Translations under genes and position numbers: made by a program
Shown here: positions 44,587-59,927 of the stretch, piece after piece
Layout: every line of letters begins with the position of its first letter
Numbering within the stretch: position 1 is the stretch's first letter
Assembly: GCF_019175365.1 (NCBI RefSeq)
Contig: NZ_CP059572.1
Location: 6,014,001-6,078,000 of the forward strand
Source: Actinomadura graeca
GTDB lineage: Bacteria; Actinomycetota; Actinomycetes; Streptosporangiales; Streptosporangiaceae
Reading direction: 5' to 3'
Length of the DNA stretch: 64,000 nucleotides
Notes under the pieces: model-generated
The model's input: the letters and a program-made list of their open reading frames with translations, nothing else
Databases searched by the model: none
What the model was told of the DNA's origin: nothing

Positions 44587-44619
44587 CGCCCACCGGGGCT
44601 TTTCGGGTAAAGCCTCATC

Positions 44620-45225
44620 ATGGGCATTGCGAACTTCATGGCCGGCTCGGTCCTGGCGCACCCCGCGGTGCGCCAGGTCGAGCTCGCCGGCTCCCGGGCG
44701 CGCGGAACCGCCACCGAACTCTCGGACTGGGACTTCCACGTCTACGTCGACGACTTCGCCCACGTGGCCTCCGACCTGCCGGAACTCGCCCGCCCGCGGA
44801 ACCCCCTGGCCGCCCAGTGGGACCCGCTCGGAGAGGTCGCGAGCTACCTGCTGATCTTCTCCGGCCCCACCAAGGTCGACCTGCTCTTCCCGGACGTCCC
44901 CCGTCGCTCGAACCCGCCCTGGCGCGTCGGCCCCGACACCCTCGCGGCCATAAACGCTCACTTTTGGGACTGGACTCTATGGCTGGTGAGTAAGCGCCGC
45001 CGCGGTATGACGGACCGGGTCCGCGGCGAACTGCTGGGCATGAGCCGGCACATCCTCGAACCGCTGGGCATCCGCTCCGTCCCGCCCAGCCTCGAAGACG
45101 CGGCGGCCCGCTACATCCGCGCCCGCGACCGCCTGGAGACCCGCTACGGCCTGCATCTTTCCCGGCGGCTCGAACAGGAGGTCCTCCCGCTCGTCCACTA
45201 CCGGCCGTCCGGCCTGGCGTCCTGA
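44620..45225 (+). CDS. Nucleotidyltransferase-fold protein
   Basis: 201 residues. The pol-beta NTase signature is present: ELAGSRARGTATELSDWDFHVYV, with GS and paired acidic residues, and the third acid in KVDLLFPD. The C-terminus is helical. It resembles minimal or aminoglycoside-type nucleotidyltransferases; substrate unknown. Confidence 0.7.
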   Translation: MGIANFMAGSVLAHPAVRQVELAGSRARGTATELSDWDFHVYVDDFAHVASDLPELARPRNPLAAQWDPLGEVASYLLIFSGPTKVDLLFPDVPRRSNPPWRVGPDTLAAINAHFWDWTLWLVSKRRRGMTDRVRGELLGMSRHILEPLGIRSVPPSLEDAAARYIRARDRLETRYGLHLSRRLEQEVLPLVHYRPSGLAS

Positions 45226-45370
45226 CGTCGGACCTGTTCGCTAAGGTCGTCCCCGATCACGCCGAGTCGACCCCGCCGCGGCCCGCGAGGCCACGGAGAC
45301 ACGGGTGTTCACGGACCCGCGAAGAAGGGGCGAGGTCCGAGACATCACGAGGACGAGCGGCAGGTTCGAT

Positions 45371-45571
45371 ATGGCGCAGGGCACGGTGAAGTGGTTCAAC
45401 GCCGACAAGGGGTACGGCTTCATCTCCGTCGACGGCGGTCAGGACGTCTTCGTCCACTACTCGGCGATCCAGATGGAGGGCTACCGCAGCCTGGAGCAGG
45501 GCCAGCGGGTCGAGTTCGAGATCGCCAAGAGCGACAGGGGCTTCCAGGCCGAGGCGGTGAAGGTCCTCTAA
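45371..45571 (+). CDS. Cold-shock protein (CspA family)
   Basis: 66 residues starting [19 protein letters not shown], with RNP1 (KGYGFISV) and RNP2 (VFVHYSAI) RNA-binding motifs. The 145-bp leader since the previous stop is long enough for the structured 5' UTR typical of csp genes; no cold box was recognised. Confidence 0.95.
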   Translation: MAQGTVKWFNADKGYGFISVDGGQDVFVHYSAIQMEGYRSLEQGQRVEFEIAKSDRGFQAEAVKVL

Positions 45572-45603
45572 GCCACCCCGCCCGCTCCCGCGGCAAGCGC
45601 GCC

Positions 45604-45632
45604 CCCGCCCGACGAGGCCCCCATCAGGCGGG
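45604..45632 (+). terminator. Possible csp terminator
   Basis: CCCGCC/GGCGGG stem around a 17-nt loop followed by TTGTT, 33 bp past the csp stop. Short stem, so only moderate support. Confidence 0.35.
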
Positions 45633-45718
45633 TTGTTCAATCGTCACAGATAGTTGACTGAACTAGCGCTGAGTAGTCGGATGGGATCGCCTCAAGGACT
45701 CCAACTGGAAGGGCGGTC

Positions 45719-45934
45719 ATGTCCCGTTTCACCCGCCTCTCGGCCACCGGAACCATCCTCGCCACGCTGCTGGTCCAGCTCGCAGCATCTCCAGCGGCCG
45801 AAGCGGTCTCGGTCGACGCCCCCACCGCTTTCCGGAACGTCGGGACGGGGCTGTGCCTTGCGGGCAACGACAGGGGAGACGTCTACGCGGTGGGCTGTAC
45901 GGGCAGCAGCTACCAGCAGTGGGCTCAGCAGTAG
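45719..45934 (+). CDS. Truncated secreted ricin-type lectin (RICIN) protein
   Basis: ATG 45719 with GGAAGGG upstream; 71 residues. A clean signal peptide (cleavage after AAEA) leads to a single lectin unit AFRNVGTGLCLAGNDRGDVY...SYQQWAQQ, ending right after the Q-x-W motif. Normal RICIN domains need three such units, so this looks cut off just after the first. The stop is followed by an integrase fragment. Confidence 0.65.
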   Translation: MSRFTRLSATGTILATLLVQLAASPAAEAVSVDAPTAFRNVGTGLCLAGNDRGDVYAVGCTGSSYQQWAQQ

Positions 45935-45959
45935 TCTCGATCGGCAGTCGCGCGTGACT

Positions 45960-46126
45960 CCCAGTGCCGGCGGAGTCTGGTGCAGGGTCTCGCCCCGAAT
46001 GTCGCAGCTCGTGCTGGACACTCCGTGACCATGCTGCACGGGACGTACGCGCGCTGCATCGACAGTGAAGAGATCATGAACCGGCGCCGAGACCGGCGCT
46101 CGGTGCCCCTCAAGCCCCTGCCGTAG
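45960..46126 (+). pseudogene. C-terminal fragment of a tyrosine integrase
   Basis: The frame ending at TAG 46124 reads LVQGLAPNVAARAGHSVTML, then HGTYARCIDSEEIMNRR. It matches the end of actinobacterial phage-type integrases (usual form AGHSV.VLLRVYAKCIDG), including the nucleophile Tyr and the AGHS His. Only about 50 codons remain and no start exists. Confidence 0.65.
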
Positions 46127-46228
46127 AACACGCGGACAGACGGCGCCCCTCCCACGCGCGGCTCCGACGCAGGTGAGAACGCGTTCGGTCAGCCAGGTGA
46201 ACCTTCCCCCGGCACGGGCATGCGCCGC

Positions 46229-46255
46229 TTGCACTCGACAGGGTAGAGTGCTAAA
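46229..46255. promoter_or_regulatory. CIRCE element 1
   Basis: CTTGCACTC-N9-GAGTGCTAA, close to the consensus TTAGCACTC-N9-GAGTGCTAA bound by HrcA. Confidence 0.8.
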
Positions 46256-46261
46256 AAACGG

Positions 46262-48049
<1,788 letters not shown>

Positions 48050-48083
48050 GCGGGTCGGTAAGCCGTACGCCTCCGTGCGTATA

Positions 48084-48112
48084 GAGGGGCGGTTCCCTGG
48101 GAACCGCCCCTC
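48084..48112 (+). terminator. groEL terminator
   Basis: 13-bp perfect stem GAGGGGCGGTTCC/GGAACCGCCCCTC, 3-nt loop, 35 bp after the stop. Confidence 0.8.
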
Positions 48113-48402
48113 TTGGCGTCCCGGCGGCCCCACCGCCCTTCCGCTGTCCGCCGACTGTCCTTCGTCCGACTTGTCTACAAGGCTCCTGCGCCGCCTTCAG
48201 TCGCGCTGCCTGCCCACCGCGGAGATCATGCCTCGGGTCCGCGCGGACGTAGCAGGCCGGTAACCGTCCGGGCACCGTGGGAGCGCAGGCGGTCGAGGAC
48301 GCCTTTAAGCCTTACGACGGGAAACGCGAGACGACGTAGCGAACGCATTCGCCGGTGCGCTCTCCGCTTCGACACCACCGCCGCCGAACCTGCGAAATCC
48401 CA

Positions 48403-48750
48403 TCAGCCGAAACCGCCTGTGGCCGTCTGAGTTCGCAGCCTCTCGCCGTCGGCAAGAACGTCCTCCAGCCGGGTGACAATGTCTGCCAAACGGTACTCGA
48501 CTAGCGCTCCCCTTTGCCTCACCACCGGTACCCACGTCGTCCCTGCGCCGCAGGTCACGCACGGTTCACCCGAACAGCATCCTGATTTACATGGCAGATT
48601 CCCTACGCCTTTCAGCTTCTTCGGGCGCCCGTCATTCGTCCGGGGACGCGCGACGGTGGTCTCGCGCGATCGCTCGTACCGCCGCCGGATCAGTTCCTTG
48701 ACCGTGCTCGGCAGCGCCGTCTCGAATTCGATAAATCGATACCCACCCAT
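48403..48750 (-). CDS. Uncertain small protein with a Cys cluster
   Basis: From ATG 48750 the frame encodes 115 residues: MGGYRFIEFETALPSTVKEL, a basic stretch, then PCKSGCCSGEPCVTCG and a hydrophobic end VEYRLADIVTRLEDVLADG. Six close Cys residues could bind a metal. There is no good ribosome binding site and base composition is unlike core genes, so it may be a decayed or acquired gene. No family recognised. Confidence 0.3.
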   Translation of the reverse strand: MGGYRFIEFETALPSTVKELIRRRYERSRETTVARPRTNDGRPKKLKGVGNLPCKSGCCSGEPCVTCGAGTTWVPVVRQRGALVEYRLADIVTRLEDVLADGERLRTQTATGGFG

Positions 48751-49229
48751 CCGAGACGCTGTGGCTGCTGCGCATAGGCCAGGCCGATTACGACAGATCC
48801 CGTCGGGGAGCCGGGCGTCCGCCTGCGCCACGTACTCGATGACCCCCACCACCCACCTGGCACCCCGGACCGTCCGCGCTGCGGACGCTGTCCGAGAACC
48901 GCGACGCGCGCTGGATCGCCGGTTGTGACCGCTGCCGCGGGCAGCCGCTGGAGCCGCGCGCTTTGCAACGTTCACGCCGGACATCGCGTACAGCACCGAC
49001 GACCTGGCGGTGATGCAGGCCCTGGGGGCGGCACGACTCGGTGTCACCGCCGTTCGGGCCTGGCACTTCGGGTCCTACCTAGACACCGTTGCGAGGCCAC
49101 CGAGGTGCCCGGGAGGTCCTACCCGGCATACGCGGCAACCCACGGCGAACTGCCCGATCCGCCGACGGCCATGGCGCTGTTCGCCGCCCTGCGCCAAGCC
49201 GCTTGATTCCGGCGTCGCCATGTGATCCG
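48751..49229. other. Decayed sequence, no intact gene
   Basis: Plus-strand fragments such as YSTDDLAVMQALGAARLGV (about 48985-49040) and YPAYAATHGELPDPPTAMAL in another frame up to 49206 suggest an old, frameshifted gene. Not identifiable. Confidence 0.35.
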
Positions 49230-49492
49230 CCGTCACCGTCTTCGCGCGTTCGTCCCTCGCATGCGTTCGGATCGCCGCCCGAGCGCGGTGTCGCCGACCG
49301 CGCGTCCGTCCATGTCGATCCCGGACGGCGAGTGGCCTCTGCCAGTGAACGTCCGCCGCTCCCGCGTCCGGCAGCGGCGCCCTCGCCGCGGCCGAGGTCC
49401 AGGGCGGTGCCGGGCGGCAGCGCGGTGGTTCTGCGCACCGGGATGGCATCGGGGTCACCGCTCCAGATCCTCTCGTGCCACAGATCGTTCAT
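49230..49492 (-). pseudogene. Remnant of a class I SAM methyltransferase
   Basis: From ATG 49492: MNDLWHERIWSGDP...TALPPGTALDLGRGEGAAA, matching the usual N-terminus and motif I (ALDLGCGEGADA) of a methyltransferase family, with the motif Cys changed to Arg. The frame is lost after motif I; the VTGID-like continuation appears in another frame. Confidence 0.5.
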
Positions 49493-50050
49493 GCGAGTGC
49501 GCGGCCTCGGCCTGGCACGGCGTCTTCCACAAGCGGTTTGTGTCGCGCATCGCGGTTGACCCGCCGACCGCCGGAAGTGGCGGGCCACCGGTCACGCTCG
49601 TGCAGTCGTAGCGAGGCGACATCGGAGATGTAAGCGCTGGTCAGGCCATGCTGCCACCCAATGCCCCGATCTCGGCGGAGGTCTCGAACCAGACCTGACG
49701 CGCCTGCGGTCTGTGGCAATCGCGGTTCGACGGGTTCTCTGAGTTCGGTGGTTTGGAGAGTGGAAGCCGACGTCGAGTGCGCTCACGTCACCTTGCGTGA
49801 AGCCCCCGCACGGCTTCCTTCGATTTGTGTAGAACCTCGACGCCAGAAGGTGCTTGCCCGAACGTGAGGCCGCCTGGGTACCGCCAGGTCACGTGGATGC
49901 CGGACTGGGAGCGCTCATCGCGCGGATCGGGCTGCCCTCGCAAGTGCTTCCCCCAGGGGGCTGTGCTTGGCAGGATCGCAGCTTGGGTGGACGTCGCACT
50001 GCGCGAGCATCGTGACGATCCATGGGGCGATCGAGAGGACAGGAGAACGA
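49493..50050. other. Gene-free stretch before the LURP-like gene
   Basis: No coding frame with a start signal or family motif was found. The last bases carry AGGAG used by the GTG at 50051. Confidence 0.4.
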
Positions 50051-50641
50051 GTGCGTGACGTGTTCAGCTCACCGGTGCTCAAGATCGAACAGCCGCGCAG
50101 GGGGCCGTTCGCCAAGTCGCGGTACAGAGTGCTCGACGGGGACGGCACCGTCCTCGCCGTCGCGGGGGAGGCGAGCGAGAAGAACCGGGGGGAGTCGCTG
50201 CGCACGGTGTTCCCGGGCAAGTCCGACCTCGATGCGCGCGCCGTCGTCCTGACCATCCCGGACGGCGAGCCATTCCTCGTCATCGACAAGCAGTCCGGGC
50301 GCGAGCTCACCGAGGTGCGCCTGCCTGACGGCGAAGCCGTCGGCTCTTTCGTGACGGAGCGCGTCGGCCGGCGCTACGCGATCCGCGACGGTGAGAACAA
50401 GACGATCGGCACGGTCTCCGTGGACGTGCCGCGCAACAACTTCGCGGTGACGGACGCCGACGGCGGCAAGGTCGCCCACGTGCGTAAGAAGTGGGCGGGC
50501 CTCGCCACCCACCTGCTGACGACCGCGGACAAGTACAGCGCGGAGATCTTCGATCCGGTCCGGGAACCGCTGCGGACGATGGCGGCCGTGACGGCGATCG
50601 TCATGGACCTGAACCTGCACGAGTCCAAGGAGATCACCTGA
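50051..50641 (+). CDS. Scramblase/LURP-one-like (Tubby-fold) protein
   Basis: GTG 50051 has AGGAG 5 nt upstream; 196 residues. The repeated strand pattern (VLKIEQPRRGPFAKSRYRVL, RYAIRDGENKTIGTV, FAVTDADGGKVAHVRKKWAG) and terminal hydrophobic helix (AAVTAIVMDLNLHE) fit the phospholipid scramblase-related / LURP-one family. Role in bacteria unknown. Confidence 0.7.
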   Translation: MRDVFSSPVLKIEQPRRGPFAKSRYRVLDGDGTVLAVAGEASEKNRGESLRTVFPGKSDLDARAVVLTIPDGEPFLVIDKQSGRELTEVRLPDGEAVGSFVTERVGRRYAIRDGENKTIGTVSVDVPRNNFAVTDADGGKVAHVRKKWAGLATHLLTTADKYSAEIFDPVREPLRTMAAVTAIVMDLNLHESKEIT

Positions 50642-50716
50642 CCGCGAATCGCGGGTATCGGCGGACGATCACGCGTAGGGCTTCCCGTGCCGCGAGCGCG
50701 GAGGTACGTTCCGATC

Positions 50717-51073
50717 GTGCAGGCCATGCCAGGACGACCGAACGGCTGGTGGATCTCACCGGCCATTCCGAGCATCGCGAACTGCGTCCTCGCCCTGCTC
50801 TGGATCTTCTCGGCACTGGGGGGCTGGGGTGACGCCGCCTTCTGCGGAGACGATGACGCGCACGACCCCCGCTGCGGAGCCGCTTTCGAAGACGCCGTCC
50901 TCTTCTCGGTCCCGGTCGCCTTGCTCGCGACCGGGCTCGCCGTCGCCGCCTGGGTGATGCCCGCCCTCCGGCAGAACGCGGGACGGTTGGACGCGTTCCT
51001 CACCGTGGCGGCGATCGTCTGGGTGCTGGCCGAAGGGGTCCTCTTCGTAGGCGGGTACCTGGCGCAACCGTGA
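50717..51073 (+). CDS. Small three-TM membrane protein
   Basis: Start uncertain: GTG 50717 (118 residues) or GTG 50687. Hydrophobic helices: ISPAIPSIANCVLALLWIFSA, AVLFSVPVALLATGLAVAAW and FLTVAAIVWVLAEGVLFVGG, with a Cys-containing acidic loop (FCGDDDAHDPRC). No family recognised. Confidence 0.6.
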   Translation: MQAMPGRPNGWWISPAIPSIANCVLALLWIFSALGGWGDAAFCGDDDAHDPRCGAAFEDAVLFSVPVALLATGLAVAAWVMPALRQNAGRLDAFLTVAAIVWVLAEGVLFVGGYLAQP

Positions 51074-51265
51074 GCGGCACCGGGTGCGGCCTTCGACGCA
51101 ACTCCCGAACGATCGTGGCAAGAATTTTTTTGATGTCCTGAAGCGTGATGAATGGGGCGTATGACCGGGACGATCCGGGGCAAACCCCAAGGTCGGACGG
51201 TCGGGCGCCCCGCCGGAGCTCCCGCGGAGCGGCCGAGTCCGCCACGCTGAAGCGCGCGAGGTGGT

Positions 51266-51294
51266 TTGACGTCGTCCTCTCGGGGGCATACTGT
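51266..51294 (+). promoter_or_regulatory. rrn promoter P1
   Basis: TTGACG-N17-TACTGT, about 510 bp before the 16S gene. Good match to the vegetative consensus. Confidence 0.6.
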
Positions 51295-51512
51295 TCACTT
51301 CGCCCCACAGGGAGCAGCACGCCGGACGGCGGGCGGCCTTGATGGGGAACCCAACTATCGAATCAGCCGACGCGGCTTCGTCGTGTCTGCTGTCCGGTGG
51401 TGGGCCGGGACGGCTCGATTTTGAGAATCGCGCCGGGTCTGGTGAAATAGCGTCACCGCCTGAAGGGGCCGCGCAAGCGGAACTGGAAGGCGTTATCGGA
51501 AAAGACCGGAAA

Positions 51513-51540
51513 TTGACAAGCCGGACGGATCCGATAAAGT
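51513..51540 (+). promoter_or_regulatory. rrn promoter P2 and leader
   Basis: TTGACA-N16-TAAAGT. The leader that follows (51541-51803) carries TTGAGAACTCAACAGCGTG, a conserved actinobacterial pre-rRNA leader sequence tied to antitermination/processing. No protein gene lies in it. Confidence 0.7.
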
Positions 51541-51803
51541 AAAAGAGTCGCCCCGGAGCGAGGCTCGTGAAAGCGGGTCAAGCGCGGTGGGTGTCCGTTT
51601 CTTGAGAACTCAACAGCGTGTTAAAAGCCAGTGCCTTTATCGGCTCGGCCGGCAGGCCGGGTCGCCCCGTGCCATCGTTCTTTGGTGTTCGGTGGCGGGG
51701 ATTTCTTTGAGGCAATGCGATCCTCCATCCGTGGGGGGTTGTTTGCTGGGATTTTCTTCGGAGGTTTGGCTGCCTGGGGTTCGCCCCCTGGGTGGTCGTG
51801 TGG

Positions 51804-56892
<5,089 letters not shown>

Positions 56893-57070
56893 ACACTTGA
56901 CGTTCAATCCACATCGCACACCACACGCTTGTGTGTGGTGGGTCTGCGTGTTCGCGTCCCTGTGTGGTTCCCGGAAAACAAACGGGAACCCGTTTGACAA
57001 GTGCATATATGTTCGAGCCTGGCTCGGACGCCTTGGGTTTGCCTGCCCCGGTTGGGGTGGTGCGTTGGGC

Positions 57071-57187
57071 GTTCGGTGGTTATGGCGAGGGGGAAACACC
57101 CGGTCCCATCCCGAACCCGGAAGTTAAGCCTCTCAGCGCCGATGGTACTGCACGGGAGACTGTGTGGGAGAGTAGGACACCGCCGGA
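57071..57187 (+). rRNA. rrf: 5S ribosomal RNA
   Basis: 117 nt from GTTCGGTGGTTATGGCG to GTAGGACACCGCCGGAC; the two ends pair. 178 bp after 23S. Confidence 0.95.
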
Positions 57188-57200
57188 CATTTTTTGCAGG

Positions 57201-57228
57201 AAGGGCCCCGCCATACGGCGGGGCCCTT
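57201..57228 (+). terminator. rrn operon terminator
   Basis: 12-bp stem AAGGGCCCCGCC/GGCGGGGCCCTT, loop ATAC, followed by TCTCATTT; 13 bp after 5S. Confidence 0.85.
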
Positions 57229-57261
57229 TCTCATTTCCGGGTACGAATGTGTGATCGGCCG

Positions 57262-58914
57262 TCAGATGTCGTCGCCGGAGAGAACGGCGCCGGCGTCGAC
57301 GATGCGGTAGGCGTAGCCCTGTTCGGCCAGGAAGCGCTGGCGGTGGGCGGCGTAGTCCTGGTCGAGGGTGTCGCGGGCGACCACGGCGTAGAAGCGGGCG
57401 CCCTGGCCCGACGCCTTGGGGCGGAGGAGGCGACCCAGGCGCTGGGCCTCTTCCTGACGGGACCCGTACGCACCCGACACCTGGACGGCCACGGACGCCT
57501 CGGGGAGGTCGATGGAGAAGTTCGCGACCTTGGAGACCACCAGGACGTCGATTTCGCCGCTGCGGAAGGCGTCGAAGAGGCGCTCGCGTTCACGGACGCG
57601 GGTCTCGCCCTTGATGACGGGGGCGTCCAGAAGCGCGCCCAGCTCGTCGAGCTGGTCGATGTACTGGCCGATGACGAGGGTCTGCTCGCCGCGGTGACGG
57701 TCCACCAGGGCCTGGACGAGCTTCGTCTTGGTGTCGGTGGTGGCGCAGAAGCGGTAGCGCTCCTCGGGCTCGGCGGTCGCGTAGGCGAGCCGCTCGGAGT
57801 CGGTGAGGGTGACGCGGACCTCGACGCAGTCGGCGGGGGCGATCCAGCCCTGCGTCTCCATGTCCTTCCAGGGGGCGTCGTAGCGCTTGGGGCCGATGAG
57901 GGAGAACACGTCGCCCTCGCGGCCGTCCTCGCGGACGAGCGTGGCGGTGAGGCCGAGGCGGCGGCGGGCCTGGAGGTCGGCGGTCATGCGGAAGATGGGC
58001 GCCGGGAGCAGGTGGACCTCGTCGTAGACGACGAGACCCCAGTCGCGGGCGTCGAACAGCTCCAGGTGGGTGTAGACGCCCTTCCGGCGCGTGGTCATGA
58101 TCTGGTAGGTGGCGATGGTGACCGGGCGGATCTCCTTCTTCGCGCCGGTGTACTCGCCGATCTCGTCCTCGGTCAGCGTCGTGCGCCGGAGGAGCTCCTG
58201 CTTCCACTGGTGTGCGGAGACGGTGTTGGTGACGAGGATCAGCGTGGTCGCCTCGGCGCGGGCCATGGCGGTCGCGCCGACGATGGTCTTGCCCGCGCCG
58301 CAGGGCAGGACGACGACGCCGGAGCCGCCGTGCCAGAACGCCTCGGCGGCGTCCCGCTGGTAGGAGCGCAGCTCCCAGCCGTCCTCGGAGAGGGAGATCG
58401 GGTGGGCCTCCCCGTCCACGTAACCGGCGAGGTCCTCGGCGGGCCAGCCGAGCTTGAGCAGGGCCTGCTTGAGGGCGCCGCGCTCGCTCGGGTGGACGGC
58501 GACGGCGTCCTCCCCGATCCGCTCGCCGAGCATGCCCTTGATCTTCTTGGCGCGCAGCACCTCTTCGAGGACGGCGCGGTCGGAGGAGGACAGGATGAGA
58601 CCGGACGCGGGGTCCTTCTCCAGGCGCAGCCGCCCGTACCGGGCCATCGTGTCGGCGACGTCGACGAGCAGGGCATGGGGGACGGCGTAGCGGGAGTACC
58701 TGAGGAGGGTGTCGACGACCTGCTCGGCGTCGTGTCCGGCGGCGCGGGCGTTCCACAGGGCGAGCGGCGTCACCCGGTAGGTGTGGACGTGCTCGGGCGC
58801 CCGTTCGAGCTCGGCGAACGGGGCGATCTCCTTACGGCACGCGTCGGCGAGCTCGTGGTCGACCTCGAGCAGGAGGGTCTTGTCGGACTGGACGATCAGC
58901 GGACCATCGGACAC
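57262..58914 (-). CDS. XPB-type DNA repair helicase
   Basis: GTG 58914 gives 550 residues (MSDGPLIVQSDK), the normal bacterial XPB length. It has a damage-recognition-like N-terminal domain, Walker A LPCGAGKT (about 203-210), DEVH box (298-301), SAT-like LGLTATL and motif VI QRLGRLLRPK. XPB unwinds DNA at damage with 3'-5' polarity. It converges on the rrn operon end. The helicase-associated gene at 59928 lies upstream on the same strand. Confidence 0.93.
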   Translation of the reverse strand: MSDGPLIVQSDKTLLLEVDHELADACRKEIAPFAELERAPEHVHTYRVTPLALWNARAAGHDAEQVVDTLLRYSRYAVPHALLVDVADTMARYGRLRLEKDPASGLILSSSDRAVLEEVLRAKKIKGMLGERIGEDAVAVHPSERGALKQALLKLGWPAEDLAGYVDGEAHPISLSEDGWELRSYQRDAAEAFWHGGSGVVVLPCGAGKTIVGATAMARAEATTLILVTNTVSAHQWKQELLRRTTLTEDEIGEYTGAKKEIRPVTIATYQIMTTRRKGVYTHLELFDARDWGLVVYDEVHLLPAPIFRMTADLQARRRLGLTATLVREDGREGDVFSLIGPKRYDAPWKDMETQGWIAPADCVEVRVTLTDSERLAYATAEPEERYRFCATTDTKTKLVQALVDRHRGEQTLVIGQYIDQLDELGALLDAPVIKGETRVRERERLFDAFRSGEIDVLVVSKVANFSIDLPEASVAVQVSGAYGSRQEEAQRLGRLLRPKASGQGARFYAVVARDTLDQDYAAHRQRFLAEQGYAYRIVDAGAVLSGDDI

Positions 58915-59366
58915 GTAACAGCAGCCCCCGTCGGGAATCGGTGATGGATGCCTTGCCCCGCGGGTGCACCGTACCCGAGGCCCGGCCGTGCGCGGCACCT
59001 TCTCAAGCAACGGCCGGGGACGGACATCTCTTCCCGTCCCCGGCCTGGTCGGACGTCCTTGACACCCGCGGGCGGGTGGCCGTCGGCGGGTGCCCCGGGC
59101 CGGAGGAGTCAGGTCCGGACGGCGGACAGGAGGGACGCTGTCGCTGATCGGCACGCTCTTCGGGGAGGGGCCGTGCCGCTACCGGGCGCTCGCCGTCTGG
59201 GGCGGCGCCGGTGCCAGGCGCCTGACGGTAAGCGCGCTTCTTCGTGAACGTCCCGCCCGCTTTGCTCGTCGCGGCGCCGCCGACGGACGGACGGCCGTGC
59301 CGCTGGGGCGTGCCGTGCGTCGCGCTCACTCTGCGTCGCGGGGCCGCTCCGCGATGGAGCCGAGGG
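58915..59366. other. Gene-free stretch upstream of the XPB gene
   Basis: Nothing recognised: no gene, no clear hairpin. It should contain the XPB promoter, transcribed leftwards. Confidence 0.4.
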
Positions 59367-59801
59367 TCAGATCCCGGACGAGGAGCCGTAATCCGGTTCG
59401 GAGTTCGCGGCGAGGACGATCCAGGCGACCATGACGATGATCGCGACGACGATGGACGCGCCGAACAGGACCCAGCTCCACATCGTCAGCCGCCGCGCCG
59501 AGTAGGGGTCGCTTTGGGCCCGGCCCATCGCGATGGCGGCGAGGATCACACCGGGAATCGCGACGATGTTGCAGCAGAGCACGATCGCGACGATGTTGCA
59601 GATCAGCGCCGCGATCGTGGAGCCGTTGCCGGCGGGGGCGTACGGCACTCCGGGCGGCCCGTAGCCGTAGCCGTACCCGGGGGGCGGGCCCTGGCCGTAG
59701 GGGTCTGCGGGCGGCGGGCCGTACCCACCGCCGCCCCAGCCCTGCGACCCGCCGTAAGGGTCCTCCCAGCCGGGCGGCGGACTCCCTCCGTACCCGCTCA
59801 C
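59367..59801 (-). CDS. DUF4190-type membrane protein with Gly/Pro/Tyr-rich N-terminus
   Basis: GTG 59801 has AGGAGG 6 nt upstream (GTG 59807 is too close to it); 144 residues. About 55 residues of PPGYGYGYGPPG-type low complexity precede two TM helices (STIAALICNIVAIVLCCNIVA and WSWVLFGASIVVAIIVMVAW). Function unknown; such proteins are common in actinomycetes. Confidence 0.75.
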   Translation of the reverse strand: MSGYGGSPPPGWEDPYGGSQGWGGGGYGPPPADPYGQGPPPGYGYGYGPPGVPYAPAGNGSTIAALICNIVAIVLCCNIVAIPGVILAAIAMGRAQSDPYSARRLTMWSWVLFGASIVVAIIVMVAWIVLAANSEPDYGSSSGI

Positions 59802-59927
59802 AGGCACCCTCCTTCTCGCCGTCCCGCCGGGCCGTCCGCCCGGTCCCGGGTCGAGGGTGGCACGTTACCGGTCCGGAACGTGCCGTCTTCACCCCGTTGG
59901 ACAGTTCGGGTGCTTCGCCGGTTCCGC

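Noticed and set aside
42850..44961. 703-codon minus-strand frame over the riboswitch and thrC
   Set aside because: Antisense of clear genes, lacks any motif.
45960..46126. Active prophage or integrative element
   Set aside because: Only the integrase tail remains; no other phage or conjugation gene is seen.
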